A program made the position numbers and the translations under genes. A stretch of DNA of 64,000 bases from JACKAQ01 sp965227145 (GTDB lineage: Bacteria > Calditrichota > Calditrichia > RBG-13-44-9 > J075), in contig OZ245730.1 of the NCBI GenBank assembly GCA_965227145.1, positions 6,218,913 through 6,282,912 of the forward strand. The letters are read 5' to 3'. Below the pieces are notes generated by a model. The model did not search any database, was not told the origin of the DNA, and saw nothing but the letters and a program-made list of their open reading frames with translations. Every line of letters begins with the position of its first letter. Position 1 is the stretch's first letter. Positions 51,723 to 59,488 of this stretch are shown piece after piece.

Positions 51723-52733
51723 TCAATTCACGGCTAAAACGATATCTTCGTGCACTTCATGTTCAGCGGCAATTTCGCGGGAAATAACCGTCGCGAAAAC
51801 CTCAACCAGATCCGGATCAAACTGGATACCGGCGTTTCTGCGGATTTCCTGAAGCGCGTTGTTTTTGGTAATGCCCTGGCGATAACAGCGGTCGGAAACC
51901 AGTGCCTCGTACGCATCGATGATAGCGATAATCCGGGAAAATTCGGGAATCGCTTTACCTTTCAGCCTGTCCGGATAGCCGCTGCCATCGAAACGCTCGT
52001 GATGGTGACGGACAACGGAGGCTACCTCGGTCAATTCGCTGATTTCGCCGATAATTTTGCTGCCGATTTCCGGGTGATCGCGGGCGATGCGGTATTCGTA
52101 ATCTTCCAATCCGTCCGCTTTTTTGAGGATGCTGTCCGGAATACCCAACTTGCCGATGTCGTGTAAAAATGCGCTGATCTGCAGCACATATTCTTCTTCG
52201 GGACTCAGCTCCAGCTCTTTGCCCATCAACATTGCCAGATGCGCAACACGTTGGGAATGCCCGCAGGTGTATGCATCTTTTGCGTCCAGCGCGCGCATCA
52301 ACACTTTAAGTGCCTTGATGAGAATCGGCGTTTTCAAATTGTTGTTTTTGTTATATTTAAGTTGATTTCTGGTGATGTTCTTTTCGATGACAATCGGCAG
52401 TTCGTTGAGGCTGGTGGGTTTCACAAGATAATCGACAACGCCGATTTCCAGCGCCCGTCGCACCAGTTCCAGATCGTTAATGCTGGTGAGCAGCACAATG
52501 GGAATATCCAGATACATTTTGGCGATCTGCTCGGCAATCTGAACGCCGTCCATTTCCGGCATGTTCACATCGCTGATGATGAGATCCAGCTTTTCCCGTT
52601 TTATGATGTCAATTCCGCCGGTTGCGGAATAGGCGAGATGGGCGTCGTATCCGTTTGAACGGATGGTTTCATACAACATTTCGCCGTAGGCGAGATCATC
52701 CTCGATAATCAGGATTGTTTTCTTCCCTGACAT
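51723..52733 (-). CDS. Response regulator with HD-GYP phosphodiesterase domain
   Basis: 336 residues. The receiver domain has Asp55 in LIISDVNMPEMDG and Lys105 in LVKPTS. A short linker leads to an HD-GYP domain with HD at 191-192 (LHDIGKLGIPD), HHHERFDGSGYP (243-254) and the rest of the metal-binding pattern. HD-GYP proteins hydrolyse cyclic di-GMP or related dinucleotides. No cognate kinase is adjacent. AAGGAGATGAT precedes the ATG. It ends just before the leader of the lysine operon. Confidence 0.94.
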   Translation of the reverse strand: MSGKKTILIIEDDLAYGEMLYETIRSNGYDAHLAYSATGGIDIIKREKLDLIISDVNMPEMDGVQIAEQIAKMYLDIPIVLLTSINDLELVRRALEIGVVDYLVKPTSLNELPIVIEKNITRNQLKYNKNNNLKTPILIKALKVLMRALDAKDAYTCGHSQRVAHLAMLMGKELELSPEEEYVLQISAFLHDIGKLGIPDSILKKADGLEDYEYRIARDHPEIGSKIIGEISELTEVASVVRHHHERFDGSGYPDRLKGKAIPEFSRIIAIIDAYEALVSDRCYRQGITKNNALQEIRRNAGIQFDPDLVEVFATVISREIAAEHEVHEDIVLAVN

Positions 52734-52774
52734 ATCATCTCCTTATGATTTTGGCACTCACCTTGCGACGCTTA

Positions 52775-52810
52775 AAACCAGCGAATTCTTCTACAAAAAG
52801 AAGAATTCGC
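52775..52810 (-). terminator. Terminator after the acyl-CoA dehydrogenase gene
   Basis: A perfect 12-bp stem GCGAATTCTTCT (52781-52792) with AGAAGAATTCGC (52799-52810), followed on the minus strand by TGGTTTTAAG. Confidence 0.72.
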
Positions 52811-52831
52811 CATAATTCGTTTCAAACATTT

Positions 52832-54001
52832 TTAGAAGAATGCCGGAATTCCTGTAATATCCTGCCCGATGATGAGGGTGTGGATATCGTGCGTTCCTTC
52901 GTAAGTCTTCACCGTTTCCAGATTACACATGTGGCGCATGGTCTGGTATTCCGCAGTGATGCCGTTAGCGCCGAGCACATCCCGCGCTAAACGGGCAATT
53001 TCCAAAGCGTGATACACATTGTTCCGTTTTGCCATGGAAACCTGGTTAAATTTCATTTTATTCTGATCTTTCAATCGTCCAAGCTGTAAAGACATCAGCT
53101 GCATTTTGGTAATTTCGTTTACCATGTGCACCAGTTTTTGCTGAACGAGCTGATACGCAGCGATCGGTTTATCGAACTGGATGCGCGATTTGGCGTAGTT
53201 CAGCGCTTCATCATAACATGCCATTGCTGCGCCCATCACGCCCCATGCGATACCGTAACGCGCTTGCGTTAAACACATCAGCGGCGATTTCAAATGTCCC
53301 GTTTCCGGTAACAGGTTTTCAGCCGGAATGCGGCAATCCTGCAAAATCAATTCCGATGTGATCGATGCCCGCAGCGAGTGTTTGTGCAACATCTCCGGTG
53401 CGGAGTAACCGGGCGTTCCTTTTTCCACCAAAAATCCGCGAATAATGCCGTCCAGTTTTGCCCAGACAATCGCTACATCTGCGGGTGTTCCGTTGGTGAT
53501 CCACATTTTTGCGCCGTTCAGAACATACGAATTACCGTCTTTTACGGCAGTTGTAACCATCCCGCCGGGATTGGAACCGTAATCCGGTTCTGTCAGCCCA
53601 AAGCAGCCGATGGCTTCACCGGAAGCCAGTTTCGGCAGCCAGCGATCGCGTTGTTTGTCGGTGCCAAAAGTGTAAATCGGATACATCACCAACGCACCCT
53701 GAACCGATGCCGCGCTTCGGACACCGCTGTCGCCGCGTTCCAATTCCTGCATCATAATGCCGTACGCGACGTTATTCACGCCGGCGCAACCGTATTTTTC
53801 GGGTAAATTGGCGCCGAACAATCCGAGTTCGGCCATTTCGCGTATCAGTTCCGAGGGAAATTTGGCTGTTTGGTAGGCATTTTCAATGACCGGCATAACC
53901 CGTTCACTCACCCATTCGCGAACAGCAGAGCGAATCATCTTTTCTTCATCGCTCAATAAGCTGTCGAGATCAAAATAATCCGGAGCTTCAAATTGTTTCA
54001 T
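52832..54001 (-). CDS. Glutaryl-CoA dehydrogenase-like acyl-CoA dehydrogenase
   Basis: 389 residues from the ATG at 54001 (AAGGA ten bases upstream; the TTG at 54010 is too close to it). Acyl-CoA dehydrogenase motifs: FGLTEPDYGSNPGGM, KMWITNGTPADVAIVWAK and the catalytic base Glu368 in TYEGTHDIHTLIIGQ. The GVRSAASVQ segment keeps Arg95, aligned with the arginine that binds the glutaryl carboxylate in glutaryl-CoA dehydrogenases, and the C-terminus ITGIPAFF matches that subfamily. It would convert glutaryl-CoA to crotonyl-CoA with FAD, in lysine or aromatic breakdown. It forms a single-gene unit with a terminator. Confidence 0.85.
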   Translation of the reverse strand: MKQFEAPDYFDLDSLLSDEEKMIRSAVREWVSERVMPVIENAYQTAKFPSELIREMAELGLFGANLPEKYGCAGVNNVAYGIMMQELERGDSGVRSAASVQGALVMYPIYTFGTDKQRDRWLPKLASGEAIGCFGLTEPDYGSNPGGMVTTAVKDGNSYVLNGAKMWITNGTPADVAIVWAKLDGIIRGFLVEKGTPGYSAPEMLHKHSLRASITSELILQDCRIPAENLLPETGHLKSPLMCLTQARYGIAWGVMGAAMACYDEALNYAKSRIQFDKPIAAYQLVQQKLVHMVNEITKMQLMSLQLGRLKDQNKMKFNQVSMAKRNNVYHALEIARLARDVLGANGITAEYQTMRHMCNLETVKTYEGTHDIHTLIIGQDITGIPAFF

Positions 54002-54220
54002 ATTTCTCAAATCCTTCTCATTTAATGGCAGATTGACCTATAGAAGCCCAAATTTATTGAAAGTGAGAAGGTTTGGCAAGCTCATATAAAATCTGCCTCC
54101 AAACGAACCACAGCGTGTAAAAAAACGAATTTTTTGGACATTCACATGTGAGGAATTTGACGAAAGTGATAATACTTTTTTTAAAATAAATGCTGGCGGG
54201 GCCTCATTTTTACGCAAAAC

Positions 54221-54242
54221 GGGGCAGACAATTGCCTGCCCC
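54221..54242 (-). terminator. Terminator after the Lon-family gene
   Basis: GGGGCAGACAATTGCCTGCC plus CC is a near-perfect palindrome (stem GGGGCAG with CTGCCCC, CAATTG in the centre); on the minus strand it is followed by GTTTTG. It lies 56 bases after the gene ending at 54298. Confidence 0.65.
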
Positions 54243-54297
54243 TGAGATTGTTTTCTTGTCAGATTTTGCTAAAAAACGGCTGTCAATTTTCCGGAAT

Positions 54298-56820
54298 TCA
54301 ACCTTTGGATTTGTCCTCATCCGAACCATTTTCGCCATTTGACGGCGTCGAATTTTTGTCCGGTTTTTTTCGGTTGTTGTTTTTATCGGATCTTACTTTG
54401 TCTTTGCCTGTGCGTTTTTTCTGCTCTTCGTTGATTTCGGTACGATATACTTCCGAACGGACATTCAGTTCGCGAAGCTTTTGCTCCACTTTGTAATACA
54501 GCGTGTTTTTGGAGAAATGCCCTTTGGCATTACGGGTGCCGGTTCGCATGCCCATCAACAATTTCACGCCGTCGTCAATCGTTTCAACCGTCCAGATGTT
54601 GAATGTTTTGGCATTTACCGCAGCAATCACTTCCGGTTTCAGCATCAGGTCTTTCGCGTTGCTGCGCGGAATCATAACGCCTTGCTCGCCGGTTAAGCCT
54701 TTTTCGTTGCAGATGTCAAAAAAGCCCTCGATTTTTTCGTTAACGCCGCCGATGGCCTGTACTTCACCGTTCTGATTCACCGATCCGGTAACGGCGATGC
54801 CCTGTTTGATGGGCACATCCGCAAGGCTGGAAAGCAGCGCATACAACTCCGTTGATGACGCGCTATCGCCGTCAATTCGCCCGTAGCTTTGCTCGAAAGC
54901 GATGCTCGCAGAAAAGTTTACCGGATTGTAATCGCCAAAAATAGCGCTGAAAAATCCGCTGAGAATGTAGCTGCCTTTGTCGTGAATTTTGCCGCTCAAC
55001 CCCACTTTTCGTTCGATGGTGTTGATAGCATCGTTGCCGATAAACGTTTTCGCGGTGATGCGGCTGGGCGTGCCGAACGAAAATCCGCCCGCCTGATACA
55101 CCGACAGCGCGTTGATTTCTCCGACATGTTCGCCCTCAACCACAATTTTGCGAATGTCCCGTAAAATGCTTTCCTGCACATTTTCCCGCAGGCGACCGTG
55201 GCGGTTTTCGTATTCGACAATCGCTTTGCGAACGTGATCTTTGCCCACCGCTTTTGAATTTTCTTTCGCAGACCAAAAAGCGGCTTGTTGCACAATTTTA
55301 ATAATCTGCCCAAATTCCAGCGATATTTTTCCCTGATCGCCCGCCAGCCGGTGACCGTACTGGATAATTTCTTCAATCGCTTCGCGGTCAAAGGCTTGCA
55401 ACTGCTCATCATCGATAATGCGTTTGACAAATTTGGCATATTGCAGGGCAACTTTGCCTTTGGATTCAGTCCGTTCATCGAAATCCGCACGGACCTTGAA
55501 AATTCGCATAAAATCGTCGTCATACGCGTTGAGCATCTGGTAAATGCGGTTCCAGCCAATCATGATCACTTTCAATTTTAGCGGAATCGGCTGCGGTTTC
55601 AGCGAAACAATCGAGATCGTTCCGTAGAGTTCTGTCACATCTTCCACCCGCAAACAGCGGTTGCGCAAACTGCGTTTTAACGATTCGTAAACATAGGGAT
55701 TCCGGAGCACTTCCTCCGCATCCGTGAGCAAATATCCGCCGTTGGCTTTCAGCAAGCTGCCGGCTTTAATCATCGTAAAATCAGTCGCATAGCCGCCGCC
55801 CTGAACGGGATATTTTTCGATCCGGCCGATCAAATTATTGTAAGTGGGGTGCGTTTCGTGGATCACCGGCGCACCCTTCAAATGCCCGTTATCCACCACC
55901 ACATTAACGCGATAGCGACGGAACAACGCTTCCGGCGAAAACTCCCGTCCGTTGTTTTCTTCCTGTCCGCCCGGTTCAAAAAAACCGGCAGTGTTGGATA
56001 CGATATCTTTGCTTACCGCATCGAGATATTCCAGGATTTGGGGAAATTTTTTGTAATCCGCTTTCAACTCGTTCACATATTGTTCGACCACAAAACGGGT
56101 CACATCTTCATCCAATTGGTTGAGCAATTTGCGCACCTGAAAATCCAGCCGCGCCAATTGGCGGATGGTTTCGGTAATTTCGCCCTCGATATTTGCGACG
56201 TTGCCCTGCAATTTTTCCTGCTCATCTCCGGGCAATTCCTGAAACATTTCCTGGGTGATCGGCTCGCCGTCTTTTAACGGGATGGTTTGAAATCCCATTG
56301 ATGTCGGCTGGATTTTCAAATTCAGCTCAGCCGCTTTTTCATCCAGCTTTTTGAGCAATTGGCGTTTTTCCTGATTCACCCGGTTGATGATGGCGGTTTT
56401 CTGCTGCTCGTAATGTTCGCCGCTGAACGCCCGTTTGATTTCCCGCCAGAGCGTTTCCACAAATGCGGCCATATCGTTTTGAAACTCGCGCCCTTTTCCC
56501 GCGGGAAGCGATAACGCTTTCGGCGCATCGGGATCGGAAAAATTGTAAACATAACACCAGTCGTCCGGTGCCTTTTGCTTTCGGGCATAATCTTTTAAAA
56601 TTTTTTTGATGATGGTGGTTCGTCCCGTTCCGGCAGTGCCGGTTGCAAAAATATTGTAGCCGTTCGAATCGATTTCCAAACCTAATTCCAACGCTTTCAG
56701 CGCGCGCTCCTGCCCGATAATGCCTTCCAGCGGGCTAATGTCGTCGGTTGTTTTAAAGGGAAGCGCTTTGGCGGAGAAGCTTCGCCGGAGCTGTTCGGAT
56801 GCTAATTTTTTGATCGCCAT
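54298..56820 (-). CDS. Lon-family (AAA_32/LonC-type) protease with degenerate P-loop
   Basis: 840 residues. The AAA-like part has GTAGTGRT at 61-68, where Lys of Walker A is Arg67, and a Walker B-like GGYLLTDAEEVL at 361-372. A long helical insertion (about 120-275) separates them. The C-terminal S16 protease domain carries the Ser653-Lys696 dyad (IDGDSASSTELY and GGVNEKIEGFF). The last 60 residues are a charged, disordered tail. Such Lon relatives (LonC, E. coli YcbZ type) may not need ATP hydrolysis. It should degrade damaged or specific proteins in the cytoplasm. It is transcribed divergently from the reductase-like gene at 57062. Confidence 0.9.
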   Translation of the reverse strand: MAIKKLASEQLRRSFSAKALPFKTTDDISPLEGIIGQERALKALELGLEIDSNGYNIFATGTAGTGRTTIIKKILKDYARKQKAPDDWCYVYNFSDPDAPKALSLPAGKGREFQNDMAAFVETLWREIKRAFSGEHYEQQKTAIINRVNQEKRQLLKKLDEKAAELNLKIQPTSMGFQTIPLKDGEPITQEMFQELPGDEQEKLQGNVANIEGEITETIRQLARLDFQVRKLLNQLDEDVTRFVVEQYVNELKADYKKFPQILEYLDAVSKDIVSNTAGFFEPGGQEENNGREFSPEALFRRYRVNVVVDNGHLKGAPVIHETHPTYNNLIGRIEKYPVQGGGYATDFTMIKAGSLLKANGGYLLTDAEEVLRNPYVYESLKRSLRNRCLRVEDVTELYGTISIVSLKPQPIPLKLKVIMIGWNRIYQMLNAYDDDFMRIFKVRADFDERTESKGKVALQYAKFVKRIIDDEQLQAFDREAIEEIIQYGHRLAGDQGKISLEFGQIIKIVQQAAFWSAKENSKAVGKDHVRKAIVEYENRHGRLRENVQESILRDIRKIVVEGEHVGEINALSVYQAGGFSFGTPSRITAKTFIGNDAINTIERKVGLSGKIHDKGSYILSGFFSAIFGDYNPVNFSASIAFEQSYGRIDGDSASSTELYALLSSLADVPIKQGIAVTGSVNQNGEVQAIGGVNEKIEGFFDICNEKGLTGEQGVMIPRSNAKDLMLKPEVIAAVNAKTFNIWTVETIDDGVKLLMGMRTGTRNAKGHFSKNTLYYKVEQKLRELNVRSEVYRTEINEEQKKRTGKDKVRSDKNNNRKKPDKNSTPSNGENGSDEDKSKG

Positions 56821-57016
56821 TCGAAATCCTTTCCAATTGCAGATGGGTTCTGTGGGAAAAAACGATATTCACCGAAAACGTCGCTATTTCAATAGCTTTT
56901 ACAATAAACTATACAATCTTGCGAAATGATTCAAAGAAAAAATGTAATTGTCCGGCGTTGTTTGCGATCGCCGAAAAAAAATAAAAATTCTGTAAATTTT
57001 GGATATTGCGTTCGTA

Positions 57017-57038
57017 TAACATACAATGTGGTATGTTA
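57017..57038. promoter_or_regulatory. Palindromic operator overlapping a promoter
   Basis: TAACATAC (57017-57024) and GTATGTTA (57031-57038) are perfect 8-bp arms around AATGTG. The left arm overlaps a possible -10 box TACAAT (57022-57027) with TTGGAT 17 bases upstream (56999-57004). This suggests repression by a dimeric regulator that is not encoded nearby. Confidence 0.6.
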
Positions 57039-57061
57039 AATTTGTAAAATGGAGGTGAATG

Positions 57062-57949
57062 ATGAAAAATATAACTGTTTTTGGTGCAACAGGAATGCTC
57101 GGGAAACCAGTTGTTCGGGAACTGGTTGCTGCCGGATACAAAATTACCGCAATGGTTCGCAGTCCCGAAAAGGCGCGCGAGGTGCTGCCGGAATCGGTCA
57201 ATCTGATTCGCGGTGATCTGGACAGTTTGCCGGATATCCAAAAAGCGTTGGAAAATGCTGATGGTATTTACATCAATCTTGCCGTTGCGCAGGATTCAAA
57301 AACAACGGATTTTCAACCGGAACGCGAAGGCATCAGCAATATTCTGGCGGCCGCGAAAGGCAAAAATATTCAGCGGATCGGCTATTTGTCATCGCTGGTG
57401 CAGCGATACAACGGGATGAACGGTTTTCGCTGGTGGGCGTTCGATATCAAACGCGAGGCGTTGCGCAATATCAAACAATCAGGCATTCCGTATGCCATTT
57501 TTTATCCGTCTAATTTTCTGGAAGATTTGCCGGAAGTGTATACCGATGGCAATAAATTTTTGATCCCCGGGAAATCGGATGTGCATTACTGGTGGATTGC
57601 CGGCAGCGATTACGGCAAACAGGTGGCGAAAGCATTCGAAATCCTCAAACCGGGTGAAAACCGCGAATACGCGGTGCAGGGACCGGAAGCATTTGCGTTG
57701 GAAGAATCGGCAAAAATTTATCTCGAAATTGCTGCGCCGCAGGTGAAAATTTTCCGAACACCGCTGGGATTGCTGAAATTCCTGGGCATTTTTTCATCGA
57801 AAATGAGCTACGTTGCAAACATTTGCGAAGCGCTCAACAAATATCCCGAACAGTTTGAATCGGAGAAAACCTGGGCGGAACTTGGCAAACCGACCGTTAC
57901 CCTGCGGGAATTTGCGCACGAAATTGCCAGTGAACACGTAATTTCATGA
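57062..57949 (+). CDS. NmrA-like NAD(P)-binding protein (atypical short-chain dehydrogenase)
   Basis: 295 residues from the second ATG of a pair (57059 and 57062); GGAGG lies six bases before 57062. The dinucleotide-binding motif is TVFGATGMLGKPVVREL with G-A-T-G-x-x-G, as in NmrA/HSCARG and YtfG-type quinone reductases. The active-site Tyr/Lys pair of classical reductases is not apparent, though SSLVQRYNGM follows the usual strand. Function may be redox sensing or quinone/isoflavone-type reduction. It is monocistronic, preceded by a palindromic operator, so its expression is probably induced by a signal. Confidence 0.82.
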   Translation: MKNITVFGATGMLGKPVVRELVAAGYKITAMVRSPEKAREVLPESVNLIRGDLDSLPDIQKALENADGIYINLAVAQDSKTTDFQPEREGISNILAAAKGKNIQRIGYLSSLVQRYNGMNGFRWWAFDIKREALRNIKQSGIPYAIFYPSNFLEDLPEVYTDGNKFLIPGKSDVHYWWIAGSDYGKQVAKAFEILKPGENREYAVQGPEAFALEESAKIYLEIAAPQVKIFRTPLGLLKFLGIFSSKMSYVANICEALNKYPEQFESEKTWAELGKPTVTLREFAHEIASEHVIS

Positions 57950-57952
57950 TAT

Positions 57953-59488
57953 TCAGCGGATATTTAACTCTTTTATTAACCGGTTGAGATAGGTTCGTTG
58001 AATTTGTAAAATTTTGGCAGCCTTGATTTGGCTGCCACCGGTTTGCTGCAACACTGCTTCGATGAACAGTTTTTTGAAATCGAGAGTTGCGTTTTGCAGC
58101 GGGCGTGGCTGAAACAAGGCGTCCGGATGCCGCGCGGTTTGCTGTTGCTCCGGAAAATCGCATTCCGTCAAATAATCGGACTGACAGAGAATTACCGCAC
58201 GCTCCAACGCGTGTTCCAGTTCGCGAACATTTCCCGGCCAGTGGTGGTGTTCCAGAAGTGCGATGCAATTGGCTGTCAATCCGCGAACCGTTTTGCCGTA
58301 TTTTTTCGTGAAATGTTTCAAAAAATGATGAGCAAGAACCGCGATATCCGCGATTCGCTCCCGCAGTGGCGGTAAATGGATGTTGATAATGTTCAGCCGG
58401 TAAAACAGATCCTTTCGGAAAGCGCCGTTATCCATCGCAGTGCGCAAATCTGTGCTGGTTGCGGCGATCACCCGAACGTCAATTTTATGTGTTTTGCTAT
58501 CACCAACCGGTCGAATTTCTTCTTCCTGCAATACCCGCAACAGTTTTGCCTGAAGCGGTGTTGACATATTCCCAATTTCATCGAGAAAAATCGTTCCGCC
58601 ATTTGCTTCTGCAAATAGCCCTGTGTGATGGCGATCCGCGCCGGTAAACGCGCCTTTTACATAGCCGAACAGCTCGCTTTCCAGTAAAGCTGCGGGCAAA
58701 GCGGCACAGTCCACCGCCACAAATGGCGCATTTTTTCGGGGGCCGTTAAAATGTAGAATCCGTGCGATGCGTTCTTTCCCGGTGCCGCTTTCGCCGTGGA
58801 TAAGTACTCGCACATCGGTTGGCATCACGTTTTCCAACAGTGTAAAAACCGCCTGCATTTTACGGCTGCGTCCCACCAATTCTTCGAAATCATATTTTTC
58901 CCGAAGCGCCTGTTTCAGCCGGTTGGTTTCGGAGAACATTTCTTCCTGAAGATGCGCATTGCGGATGAATTGTGCACAGTGCGGCGCCAGCATTTCGATG
59001 AGATGTAAATCCAATTTATCCAACAGCTTGCCGGATTTTCCGACGACCAGATTGATCACACCGATTATCGTTTCGTCAACAGCCAGCGGTACCGCAATTA
59101 CCGATGAAATTTCTCTGTATCTGGACGAAATATTTTCCATCCCAAAATGACTTTCCAGATTTCCGCAGCATAATGCGCGGCGGTTTCGGGTCACCCAGCC
59201 GCCGAGCAACCGGTTCAAATAATTATCGAGAAGCAGGTGTTTGTTGTCGCCTTTGCGAATGAGGGTTTTAGCATCCAGTTGTTGTGCGGGATCAAACAGG
59301 AAAATGGTCACCTGATCCGCGCCGGTTAGTTCCAGACAGTTCCGGCAAATATGCTCGATAACATCGGAAATTTTGGAAAAAGTCCAGATTTCTGTGAGCA
59401 ACCGAATCACCTTGTTGTAATTGGCAACGCATCGCGTTTGCTCACTTGCAGAAATGGGTGTCAGATAATCTTCATCCAACTGTTGCAT
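57953..59488 (-). CDS. GAF-domain sigma54 activator
   Basis: 511 residues. A GAF domain (about 30-180) is followed by the AAA+ domain with Walker A GESGTGKE, the intact sigma54-contact loop GAFTGA, Walker B GGTIFLDEI and FRKDLFYRLNIINIHLPPLRE. A Fis-type helix-turn-helix ends the protein (TGGSQIKAAKILQIQRTYLNRLI). No receiver domain is present. The ATG at 59488 overlaps the stop of the Ser/Thr kinase gene by one base, so the kinase probably controls it. Sigma54 itself is not encoded in the window. Confidence 0.92.
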   Translation of the reverse strand: MQQLDEDYLTPISASEQTRCVANYNKVIRLLTEIWTFSKISDVIEHICRNCLELTGADQVTIFLFDPAQQLDAKTLIRKGDNKHLLLDNYLNRLLGGWVTRNRRALCCGNLESHFGMENISSRYREISSVIAVPLAVDETIIGVINLVVGKSGKLLDKLDLHLIEMLAPHCAQFIRNAHLQEEMFSETNRLKQALREKYDFEELVGRSRKMQAVFTLLENVMPTDVRVLIHGESGTGKERIARILHFNGPRKNAPFVAVDCAALPAALLESELFGYVKGAFTGADRHHTGLFAEANGGTIFLDEIGNMSTPLQAKLLRVLQEEEIRPVGDSKTHKIDVRVIAATSTDLRTAMDNGAFRKDLFYRLNIINIHLPPLRERIADIAVLAHHFLKHFTKKYGKTVRGLTANCIALLEHHHWPGNVRELEHALERAVILCQSDYLTECDFPEQQQTARHPDALFQPRPLQNATLDFKKLFIEAVLQQTGGSQIKAAKILQIQRTYLNRLIKELNIR

